This document shows positions 1-8,743 of a stretch of 64,000 nt of DNA, piece by piece. Every line of letters begins with the position of its first letter. Within the stretch, counting starts at the first letter, position 1. The position numbers were made by a program, and so were the translations under genes. The notes beneath the pieces are model-generated. The model ran no database searches. It worked only from the letters and a program-made list of their open reading frames with translations, and was not told where the DNA came from. The stretch lies in NCBI GenBank assembly GCA_000383715.1, contig KB911950.1, forward strand, positions 151,228 through 215,227, written 5' to 3'. This DNA is from Verrucomicrobia bacterium SCGC AAA164-E04. GTDB lineage: Bacteria; Verrucomicrobiota; Verrucomicrobiia; Limisphaerales; AAA164-E04.

Positions 1-483
1 TATCACAGTCTCCTCCAGTTCTGCTCCTGACGGCGTGTCCACTTCGGGAAGACGCCAGGTCAGACCGAGTGGGGTGCTTGCTTGAATGCGTGTCTTTTGC
101 TCGAGGATCATTTGTTCCAGTCCATCAGTTGCCAAATTCTCTGGAAGCCCCACTACAAATCCTCGAGTGGATTCGGAACTCTGCTTGATGGCGGCTTCGA
201 GTTGTTGCGAACTGCATGTCCAATCGTCGTTTGCTCCAGCAGCCAGTATCCATGCATCGGCGTCAGCGATGGCTTTCTCGAATGTATCAGCAATCGTCAA
301 GTTGGGATGATCCTGGCGACGCTTCAGCGTTTGATTCATGGGAGCTCCGTAGACAGCAATGTCTTCAAACGGACTTTCGATGAATCGTCCCTCCGATGGC
401 CATCCCATCAGGCAACGGTCAACAAGATGCTGGGCAGGCGAACCGCCTTCAAATTGGGTAGTGAAAAATGCCAGTTTTTTCAT
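1..483 (-). CDS. Partial protein of unknown function, paralogous to the adjacent Tat-signal protein; C-terminus beyond window start
   Basis: Not in ORF track because there is no stop in the window. Manual translation of the minus strand from ATG at 483 is open to base 1: MKKLAFFTTQFEGGSPAQHLVDRCLMGWPSEGRFIESPFEDIAVYGAPMNQTLKRRQ...GLTWRLPEVDTPSGAELEETVI. Resembles LLATEVRRHSHAQHFIDRLLEGYGWHG and LPVTWRIPAVDIPWNANLRESVSV of the 512..1834 protein. Confidence 0.8.
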   Translation of the reverse strand, partial: MKKLAFFTTQFEGGSPAQHLVDRCLMGWPSEGRFIESPFEDIAVYGAPMNQTLKRRQDHPNLTIADTFEKAIADADAWILAAGANDDWTCSSQQLEAAIKQSSESTRGFVVGLPENLATDGLEQMILEQKTRIQASTPLGLTWRLPEVDTPSGAELEETVI

Positions 484-511
484 TGGATCGACTTGGTTTT
501 TTTCTGCGAAA

Positions 512-1834
512 TCATCCTCGCCAGTAAGTTGACAGGGGTTCCACTTGATAGGGCACTGTGAGTTCCGGAGTCAGGAGTTTCGCTGAACCTCGATACAATG
601 ATTCGACTCCAAAAAGGGTCATGCCGGACGTCAGTAAAGTGCGTTCGGGTGGGTAAACAGCATGTCCCGATTTGATGGATTCCTCTATCCGATGCGAAAG
701 TGGGTTGAAAAAGTCTGCCGTGGTGGTTTGTCGTGGTGGCATGGGGAGGTGCATCTGGCAACTCGTGATTTTACCACTGTCATGCATGCCGGCGTAGGTG
801 AAATCCAGGACCAGTCCATTCAGCATGAAGAGGGTAGTCAAAAATCCATCATTGTGTTCGATGAAGTATGCAACCACTCCGGGGCTTGCCTGCTGAACCC
901 AATCAAGCGTGGGTGGCATGAAAGACCATTGATCTGGTGCCTTGCACTGGTGACTGCGTGCAAGTGCGGCCATCAACAGTTCTCGAGTTGAATCTCTTTT
1001 TTTCAGCATGGACCAAACCTCATTTCCACGCACGGCGTGAACCGATTTGACACCTGATTCGCCACCTGCACGGCGTTCGGACATACATTGAGCAGTTTCC
1101 AGCCCATGAATGTCATAAGAATCAACACCCCCATAGCAAACACTGACGCTTTCTCTTAAATTCGCGTTCCAGGGAATATCTACTGCTGGTATGCGCCAGG
1201 TGACGGGAAGAGATGAGCCGGCAAGGAATGCAAAATTCAACCGCTTCGCATCGTCCACCATTTCCACGCATTCATTCCAGTCTGTCGACAAATGCTTGTC
1301 ATTGAAGACAGGCACTGATCGCCCGCTGGATTCAAAAACCTCCACCATTTCCTTGAAGAAATCATAGCGAGGATATCGTTTCTGCCCTTTGGCATTCCTG
1401 GGGTAATCCCCATGTTCAGCAATGATGATTACGCCATCGACATCCAGGGCCTTGCCACCTCGTGTCAGAGCCTCTGAGATGGTCGGGTAAATGGGGACTC
1501 CGTGACGGCGTTCCCGGTCGCGCGCAAGATCTTTTTCAGGGAATTGATCCACATACATTGAAACCAATTTGATCTTCGGAAAATAATGTTGCCCATGCCA
1601 TCCATAGCCTTCCAATAGGCGGTCAATAAAATGCTGAGCATGACTGTGGCGTCGCACTTCAGTTGCCAGTAGAGCAACCGTTGGGGGGCGGTCGGCATCA
1701 GGGTTCCTGAAATGGAGAGCGGCGGATAACTGGCCACATGCGGTGGCGATGCCGGACATTGAAAGCGATTTGAGGAAATGCCGTCTAGTCCAAACACCCT
1801 GGGGATCTGACTTTGAAAATATCAATTCATTCAT
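512..1834 (-). CDS. Tat-signal secreted protein of unknown function, linked to sugar ABC importer
   Basis: Long ORF (464 aa as listed, likely start MNELIFSKSDPQGVWTRRHFLKSLSMSG with twin-arginine motif). Same strand and downstream of rbsC. Confidence 0.8.
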   Translation of the reverse strand: MNELIFSKSDPQGVWTRRHFLKSLSMSGIATACGQLSAALHFRNPDADRPPTVALLATEVRRHSHAQHFIDRLLEGYGWHGQHYFPKIKLVSMYVDQFPEKDLARDRERRHGVPIYPTISEALTRGGKALDVDGVIIIAEHGDYPRNAKGQKRYPRYDFFKEMVEVFESSGRSVPVFNDKHLSTDWNECVEMVDDAKRLNFAFLAGSSLPVTWRIPAVDIPWNANLRESVSVCYGGVDSYDIHGLETAQCMSERRAGGESGVKSVHAVRGNEVWSMLKKRDSTRELLMAALARSHQCKAPDQWSFMPPTLDWVQQASPGVVAYFIEHNDGFLTTLFMLNGLVLDFTYAGMHDSGKITSCQMHLPMPPRQTTTADFFNPLSHRIEESIKSGHAVYPPERTLLTSGMTLFGVESLYRGSAKLLTPELTVPYQVEPLSTYWRG

Positions 1835-2031
1835 GCACCACTGGGTTTGAAATTCTACTTGGGATGGATCTAATATGCCTGTATGGACGCGAACCGTCAA
1901 TGGCAATAGGCTTGCAATGGGAGGAAGAAAAAGGCTTCAGCCTCCTGGCGCTTACCTTCCCAGTGCCTAAGACTTCAACCTCCATTTAAAGCGTGCGCTG
2001 CCGCCGGGATCGAAGCAAGAAAGTAGACGGA

Positions 2032-3018
2032 TCAACTCTGTTTTCCTTGACGCCATTTATCAAGTCCCACGGCAAGAATGATCACGATACCGATGATGAT
2101 TTCCTGCATGTAGGTAGGCCAGTTCATTTGACTGGATCCACTCTTCAATACCCCCATGATCAACGCGCCCAGCATGGTGCCTGTGATACTTCCAGAGCCA
2201 CCACTCAAGCTGGCTCCACCAATGACAACTGCGGCAATGATTTCAAGTTCGAGTCCAATCGCGACGGTGGGATCTCCTTGCGTAAGTCGGGAATACTGCA
2301 TGACCCCGGCAAGACCAAAGAAAAGCCCGGCAAGGGTGTAAATCATGATTTTATTTGTTCGGACGCGGATGCCACAAAGCCTTGCGGTGTCTTCATTGGA
2401 GCCAATCGCAAATACATAGCGCCCAAAGACCGAATACTTCATGACAAAGATCATCACAATGGCCAACGCAATCGTGATCCAGACGCCCATGGGAAGTGGC
2501 CACAGGTTCTGCGGTGCGATGGGTTCCATGATCCCGTTCAAGGCATTTTCCTCAGGATTGACCGTTTTGTTGCCCGCCAGCCATTTGGCAGTGCCACGAG
2601 CAATTCCCATCATTCCAAGTGTCACAATGAAAGGAACCATCCTGAAACCAGCGATGATGGTTCCATTGATGGCTCCAATGCATCCACCCGCAAGGACGGT
2701 CAGGATGAGCGCGGATGCAGGCGACCAGTCCTGGAGTAACAATGTTGCAGCCACGACACTGCTCAATGCAACAAGTGAGCCGGCGCTCAAGTCAATGCCG
2801 CCACTCACGATAATGAGCGTCATCCCCAAAGCCCCTGTTGCTACGATCACTGTTTGAGTCAATATGAGTTTTGCATTCCCACCGGTGAAAAACGTAGGTC
2901 GGAGCTCTGCGCTCAAGGAAAAGAGTCCGATCACCAGGAGAAGTCCCAGCAAGGGGCCAAATGAATTCAGGAATTGTTTCCAATTAAACGAGTCTTTGGA
3001 ATGTGGGTCGGTTGCCAT
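2032..3018 (-). CDS. rbsC: Ribose-type ABC transporter permease
   Basis: Sequence typical of RbsC/AraH family: GMTLIIVSGGIDLSAGSLVALSSVVAA, GRYVFAIGSNEDTARLCGIRV. Confidence 0.92.
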   Translation of the reverse strand: MATDPHSKDSFNWKQFLNSFGPLLGLLLVIGLFSLSAELRPTFFTGGNAKLILTQTVIVATGALGMTLIIVSGGIDLSAGSLVALSSVVAATLLLQDWSPASALILTVLAGGCIGAINGTIIAGFRMVPFIVTLGMMGIARGTAKWLAGNKTVNPEENALNGIMEPIAPQNLWPLPMGVWITIALAIVMIFVMKYSVFGRYVFAIGSNEDTARLCGIRVRTNKIMIYTLAGLFFGLAGVMQYSRLTQGDPTVAIGLELEIIAAVVIGGASLSGGSGSITGTMLGALIMGVLKSGSSQMNWPTYMQEIIIGIVIILAVGLDKWRQGKQS

Positions 3019-3047
3019 GAGGTGTTGAGTAAAAGATACCAGGTGAT

Positions 3048-4589
3048 TTAAGATTCGGTTGTGTCAATAGCTTGAGATTCTGGCGTGTCGCTCGTCTGCC
3101 CGACGGCGACACTGATCAATTCATGCTCGCTCCATTCTGAAGCAGGTCGGCTTGCTTTGATTTCTCCCCGGCACATGACTCCAATGGTGTCGCAGATGCC
3201 GAGTAACTCGGGCAAATACGAGCTGACAAAAAGGATCGCCTTTCCTTGTTTCGCAAGTTCGCAGATCAGACTGTAAATCTGTGCTTTGCTTCCAATGTCG
3301 ATGCCGCGCGTAGGTTCATCCAGCAGGAAAATATCTGCTTCATGGTGGAGTAATCGGCCAATGGCTATTTTTTGCTGATTACCACCCGACAACTCACCGA
3401 TGGTTTGTTTCGCGCTGCGCGTCTTGACCTTCAGTTTATCTATCCAATGTTCGGCTGCTTCCAATTGTTTTTTTCGAGGAATGAAACCAAATTTCGAGAA
3501 AGATCCAAACTTTGTCAGGGTTAGGTTGTCCGCAAGATCCCTGTTCAGCAATAATCCTTCTTCTTTTCTGTTTTCGCTCAGCAGGCCCATCCCTTGTGCC
3601 AGGCGCTTGGTAGGTGTGGAGTGCGTGCTTTCCCGTTCCATCACCAACACTCTCCCGGAATCAACTCGATCCAGACCAAAACATGCTCTGAGTGTTTCAG
3701 TGCGCCCGGCGCCTACAAGACCGGCGACCCCGTAGATCTCGCCTTTGCGCAGTCGAAAGGATGCAGACCTGGGCTTGATGCGGCCACGCAGGCCTTTAAC
3801 TTCAAGTGCCGGTTTTCCGACACTATGCTCTTTCCGAGGGTATATATCCTTCATTTCCCGGCCCACCATTTGATGGATGATATCTTGAATATCAGCCTTT
3901 TTCATATCGCCTGTGCCTACGGATTCGCCATCTCTCAGAACCGTATAACGGTCACTGATAGTCTGGCATTCTTCCAGGAAATGGCTGATGTAGACGACAC
4001 TGACTCCCGATGCCTTCAGCAGATTGATGACACGAAATAGATTTTGAACATCCACCTGCGTCAGGCTACTGGTCGGCTCATCCATGATCAAAACCTTCGG
4101 TTTACCGATCAGCGCCCGGGCGATTTCGACGACCTGCTGTTCGGCAATACTCAAGCGGTTGACCGGGATGTCGAGAGGTAATTGTTCGTGCTCAAGTTGC
4201 TGAAGCGCTTCAGTGGCGCGTGCTTTCTGTTCGGAAATGCGTCGCCACCCCAAAGCGCTGGGTTCATCCCCAAGCGTGATGTTCTCCATCACAGACAAAT
4301 CAGGCGCGAGATTCAACTCCTGGTATATCATGGCAATGCCACACATGCGCGCATGATGAGGATTACTGGGATTGAAAGGAGATCCGTCGAGAAGAATCGA
4401 TCCCTCGTCTGGTTTGTGCACGCCACTCAGGATTTTCATGAGTGTACTTTTGCCCGCACCGTTTTCGCCAATCAGCGTATGCACTTCAGACGGCCCTACC
4501 TCGAAGCTCACTCCGCGCAATGCGTGTGTGGCTCCAAAGCGTTTTCGAACGCCTTCCATTTTCAGGCGCTTGGTTGGGGTGGTCGTCAT
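3048..4589 (-). CDS. rbsA: Ribose-type ABC transporter ATP-binding protein (double ATPase)
   Basis: Walker A GENGAGKST, two ABC halves, LSGGNQQK signature, LLDEPTRGIDIGSK. Confidence 0.93.
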   Translation of the reverse strand: MTTTPTKRLKMEGVRKRFGATHALRGVSFEVGPSEVHTLIGENGAGKSTLMKILSGVHKPDEGSILLDGSPFNPSNPHHARMCGIAMIYQELNLAPDLSVMENITLGDEPSALGWRRISEQKARATEALQQLEHEQLPLDIPVNRLSIAEQQVVEIARALIGKPKVLIMDEPTSSLTQVDVQNLFRVINLLKASGVSVVYISHFLEECQTISDRYTVLRDGESVGTGDMKKADIQDIIHQMVGREMKDIYPRKEHSVGKPALEVKGLRGRIKPRSASFRLRKGEIYGVAGLVGAGRTETLRACFGLDRVDSGRVLVMERESTHSTPTKRLAQGMGLLSENRKEEGLLLNRDLADNLTLTKFGSFSKFGFIPRKKQLEAAEHWIDKLKVKTRSAKQTIGELSGGNQQKIAIGRLLHHEADIFLLDEPTRGIDIGSKAQIYSLICELAKQGKAILFVSSYLPELLGICDTIGVMCRGEIKASRPASEWSEHELISVAVGQTSDTPESQAIDTTES

Positions 4590-4644
4590 GAAAATTCTGA
4601 GTCCAAGTTTGCTTCAATGCATCATCGGACACGATTGATCTGTG

Positions 4645-5640
4645 TCATTGGTTCAGATACTCATCAAGGGGAGGATTCAGCAATCTTTGTGATTCTTCTT
4701 CATTGAGATTTTCGGGGCTGATCATGACGACGCCGGTATCAATGCGCTTCTCGACCTTTTTGCCATCTAGATGTGCAGCCAAGGTCATGACGCCTTCGTA
4801 ACCCATCTTTACTGGATCCTGAACCACCAGTCCTTGCACATCTCCGCTCTCCATGTCTTTGATAGATTGTGATCCCGCATCGAAACCGATCATTTTAACC
4901 TCTCCATTTCCACGGCCGATTTCGCGCAACGCTTTGGTCATTCCGATGGTTGAGTTCTCGTTCACACAAAAAATAGCATCTACTTCCTTGCCGAAGCGAT
5001 TCAGCAAGTTCTGCGAATTCTGATAGGCAGTCTCCCTTGTGGGACCCGCATACAGATCGGAAGAGATGAGTTCAATATCAGGATATTTCGCCAGCGCCTT
5101 CAGGAAACCATTTTCGCGGTTCTCGGTGCTGGCTGAGCCAACGGCATACCGCAAGAGGATGACTTTACCTCGGTTTTCCAATTGCTGGGCCATATAGTCT
5201 CCAGCCATTTCACCGCCCTTGAGATTGTCTGTTGCGACAAAACTGACGTAATTGGTTGTCTCCAGACCGGAATCGATGATAACCACAGGAATGCCTGATT
5301 TTTGAGCGCTTTCAACCGGGCGAACGAGTGCTTTGGCGTCAAGAGGAGCTAACACGATACCGTCCACACCTTTGACAGTAAAACTCTCAACCAGTCCCAT
5401 TTGTTGATCTCGGTCATCTTCCTTGAGTGGGCCCTTCCAGATGATTTCCACCGATTTGCCTTGTGCGGTAAGTTCCTTTTCGGCTTTTCGAGCCCCGGCA
5501 TGAATGGATTGCCAGAACTCGTGAGTGGTTCCTTTGGGGATGACCGCAATTCGAATAGTGTCGTCCTTGGCAGCGGGACCGCAACCTACCAGCCAAAGAC
5601 TGCACAAACCCGCGAAAAAAGATTTCCAGTGAATATTCAT
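4645..5640 (-). CDS. rbsB: Sugar ABC transporter substrate-binding lipoprotein
   Basis: Lipobox signal (SLWLVGCGPAAKD), periplasmic-binding LacI-like fold: IAVIPKGTTHEFWQSIHAGARKA, VDGIVLAPLDAKALV. Confidence 0.92.
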   Translation of the reverse strand: MNIHWKSFFAGLCSLWLVGCGPAAKDDTIRIAVIPKGTTHEFWQSIHAGARKAEKELTAQGKSVEIIWKGPLKEDDRDQQMGLVESFTVKGVDGIVLAPLDAKALVRPVESAQKSGIPVVIIDSGLETTNYVSFVATDNLKGGEMAGDYMAQQLENRGKVILLRYAVGSASTENRENGFLKALAKYPDIELISSDLYAGPTRETAYQNSQNLLNRFGKEVDAIFCVNENSTIGMTKALREIGRGNGEVKMIGFDAGSQSIKDMESGDVQGLVVQDPVKMGYEGVMTLAAHLDGKKVEKRIDTGVVMISPENLNEEESQRLLNPPLDEYLNQ

Positions 5641-5763
5641 AACGCGAGCTTAGTCACTTCAGTGGGTTTTTCAATGATTTTGGTGATGACTCGCCCTTGT
5701 TTTCCTGAGGCTGAGTTTAAAAAATCAATTTCAAACATTCATTCACTGGAATAAGATTGCCAC

Positions 5764-7329
5764 ATGGACATCTTAAGAGGCTACCGTTTCAGCTGCTTGG
5801 AATTTAATGTCAGAAGCCTGATTTTTGGATTGCTGGTTTTTGCGAACATCATCCATTCCATTGGAGCCGAGGACCGTAGACCCAATATCGTCCTCATCCT
5901 TTGTGATGACCATCGCTACGACGCCATGGGGTTCATGGGGCACCCTTTCATTGAGACCCCTCACATGGATCGCTTAGCGGCAGATGGGGTGCATTTTGAA
6001 AATGCGTTCGTCACGACATCGCTGTGCAGTCCGAGCCGGGCGTCCATCCTGACTGGTATGTATGCTCATCGCCATGGAGTGATTGATAATTACAATCCTG
6101 TGAGCGAAGAGTTGACCTTTTTTCCGCAATTACTTCAGGAATCGGGTTACGAAACGGCTTTCATAGGTAAATGGCACATGGGGGGCAACATAGATGATCC
6201 CCAACGCGGATTTGACCATTGGTTGAGTTTCAAAGGACAGGGTGTTTACTGGACCGATCCTTCGAAATCCTCCGTTAAGGGCCGATATGTTCCACAAGCA
6301 AGTCGGGATGGATACAATGTGAATGGAAAGGACCGAGTTGAGCAGGAAGGATACATCACCGACGAGTTGTCTCAATTCACTCTGGAATGGTTGAATCAAC
6401 GCAAATCGGAGAAGCCCTTCTTTCTTTATGTTTCCCACAAGGCAGCACATGCAGATTTCATTCCTGCGGAAAGACATGCTTATCGATATAAAGACCAGAA
6501 ACTCCCTGTTCACAAGGATTGGAAAGGCAATAAAGTAATCGAACAAGGAAAGCCCTTATGGGTTCAAAACCAACGAAACAGTCGGCACGGTATCGAATAT
6601 GCCTACTACACTCACTTGGATATGGAGCAATATTACCAGCGTTATTGCGAAACATTGTTGGCTGTGGATGACAGTGTAGGTGAGCTGATGCATTGGCTCG
6701 ATGAATCGGGGGAATCAGAGAACACGCTGGTTCTCTACATGGGTGATAATGGATTTTTATTTGGTGAACATGGGTTGATTGATAAACGTAATGCCTATGA
6801 AGAATCCATGCGCATCCCTCTGATGGTAAAGTTTCCTGCTGTGGTTTCAAAGGGGCTCAAAGTGTCATCCATGGTGGCCAATATCGACATTGCTCCCACC
6901 TTGTTGGACGTGGCTGGCGTCAGGATTCCTGAGCACATGGACGGAAGATCGTTTTCTCCAATGCTGAAAGGAAAAAACACGCCTTGGCGGCAATATTTAC
7001 TGTATGAGTATTTCTGGGAAAGGAATTATCCGCAAACCCCGACCACGCATTCTCTGCGAGGGGATCGTTTCAAGTACATCCGCTATCATGGAATATGGGA
7101 CAAGGATGAACTATATGATTTGGAATCAGATCCTGATGAATTACAAAACTTAATCAGAGAACCTCAACATCAATCCAGAATCAAAGATATGAATCGAGTG
7201 CTTTTTGACATGCTGGAATTGAGTAAGGGGAGAGAGATTCCGTTGCAGCGAGACCGCGGAACACAGTTTTTCCATCGAGCTGCAGGCGGGTCCCCAGCAT
7301 CTGGCTTTACTTCTGACTTTTACCAATAA
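5764..7329 (+). CDS. Secreted sulfatase
   Basis: RPNIVLILCDDHRYDAMGFMG; active-site CSPSRASILTG (C-x-P-S-R); GKWHMGG; GDNGFLFGEHGL. Confidence 0.95.
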   Translation: MDILRGYRFSCLEFNVRSLIFGLLVFANIIHSIGAEDRRPNIVLILCDDHRYDAMGFMGHPFIETPHMDRLAADGVHFENAFVTTSLCSPSRASILTGMYAHRHGVIDNYNPVSEELTFFPQLLQESGYETAFIGKWHMGGNIDDPQRGFDHWLSFKGQGVYWTDPSKSSVKGRYVPQASRDGYNVNGKDRVEQEGYITDELSQFTLEWLNQRKSEKPFFLYVSHKAAHADFIPAERHAYRYKDQKLPVHKDWKGNKVIEQGKPLWVQNQRNSRHGIEYAYYTHLDMEQYYQRYCETLLAVDDSVGELMHWLDESGESENTLVLYMGDNGFLFGEHGLIDKRNAYEESMRIPLMVKFPAVVSKGLKVSSMVANIDIAPTLLDVAGVRIPEHMDGRSFSPMLKGKNTPWRQYLLYEYFWERNYPQTPTTHSLRGDRFKYIRYHGIWDKDELYDLESDPDELQNLIREPQHQSRIKDMNRVLFDMLELSKGREIPLQRDRGTQFFHRAAGGSPASGFTSDFYQ

Positions 7330-7790
7330 TCCTTTACTGAAGAGTTGTTTTTCAATAAGCCTTAAAATCCCTTTCTCCAACACTTCAATCTCACCAGCAA
7401 AGGAGAATAAGTTTGGTGGATTGAAACCTAAGGTTCCTTGGGAGGTCATCAGAACTTTCATGCCCAACGGGTTCGGTTTTTCGTGGGCTGAACTCACGTC
7501 CTCGGTGTTGATGCAGTGGTTTCACTGGTTTCTTTCAGCCAATGATCATGGCGCCCTTTTTGGCAACAGGGGGTACAATTACCTGCATTCCTCTCAGAAT
7601 CTGTTTTTTTCCAATAAAACAGGTGTAATACCCGCTCGTATTCTTCCAGGAAGTTCCGAAGTGTGACCTTTCCGAACGCATCCTTTGAATGGCTTGGACA
7701 GCAATAAAGCATGATATTTTTGCCCAATCATCTTTTTCTCACCCCGTAATCTCCTTGCACAACAGGCTGAGCTTTAATTAAAAGGTCTAT

Positions 7791-8621
7791 GTGCTTAAAA
7801 CACGTGTCATCGCTGTTGCGAATCAAAAAGGAGGGGTTGGGAAAACCACAACCACAGTGAACCTGGCCGCTTGCCTGGCGGCTGATGGGTTCCGTGTTCT
7901 CCTGATTGATGTGGATTCACAGGCGAATGCAACCAGTGGCTTAGGTCTTGAGAAGGAAGAGGGCGCAAGTGCTTATCGCCCTTTGTTGGGCGAAGGGACC
8001 TTGTCGGAGAAAATTAAATCCACCTCATATGAAGGTTTGGACATTATCCCCTCTGAAGTCGACCTCTGTGGGGCCGAGATTGAATTGGCTCAAAGTGAGC
8101 GTCACCTCCATCGTTTTCGCGAAGCGCTTCAATCCATTGTTGATTCCAAAAGGTACGATGCTGTACTTATCGACTGTCCGCCTTCACTGGCTGTTATTAC
8201 GCTGAACGCTTTTTGTGCTGCCGATTACCTCCTGGTCCCGCTTCAATGTGAGTACTACGCATTAGAGGGGGTTGCGATGCTCACGCGAGTGATGAACCAG
8301 CTCAAGGAGTCAGGTGCCAATTCGGAGCTTAAATTACTTGGTGTGTTGATGACCATGTTTGATGCGCGCACTCGTTTGTCGCACCAAGTTGTGGAAGAGG
8401 TGCGAGGCTATTTTGATGAAGATGTTTTTGATACGGTGATCCCCAGAACAACCCGTCTTGCCGAGGCGCCCAGCCACGGTAAAGCCATCATTGATTACGA
8501 TCCTTACAGTGCCGGAGCTGCAGCTTATGAAGTCTTGACCAGAGAAGTGGTCTCCAAACTCCAGTTGGAACATCCAAGTAAATTCCAAGCACCCGCTTCA
8601 GACGCGTCGGACAACCTTTGA
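7791..8621 (+). CDS. parA: ParA/Soj-family chromosome partitioning ATPase
   Basis: VANQKGGVGKTTTTVNLAACLA deviant Walker A; IDCPPSL; GTG start. No parB follows. Confidence 0.93.
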   Translation: MLKTRVIAVANQKGGVGKTTTTVNLAACLAADGFRVLLIDVDSQANATSGLGLEKEEGASAYRPLLGEGTLSEKIKSTSYEGLDIIPSEVDLCGAEIELAQSERHLHRFREALQSIVDSKRYDAVLIDCPPSLAVITLNAFCAADYLLVPLQCEYYALEGVAMLTRVMNQLKESGANSELKLLGVLMTMFDARTRLSHQVVEEVRGYFDEDVFDTVIPRTTRLAEAPSHGKAIIDYDPYSAGAAAYEVLTREVVSKLQLEHPSKFQAPASDASDNL

Positions 8622-8743
8622 TTAAGACTGGTGGGACTAGTGCGTTGCACTCTTGAATCAGGGCGGTGTTATCCCTGTGGACTTTTTATCAAGCATTTGA
8701 AAGACTCACTCCAACTGATTGTGATATTAGAAGCCCCCTCCCG

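Noticed and set aside
4182-4706. 174 aa plus-strand ORF (also 3594..4040 and others) antisense to rbsA
   Set aside because: Antisense shadow ORFs of a strongly conserved coding gene; composition and lack of family resemblance argue against coding.
7421-7727. Short overlapping ORFs (81 aa plus, 77 aa minus with CTPCC motif) between sulfatase and parA
   Set aside because: No recognisable family; could be a decayed gene but the sequence alone does not support a call.
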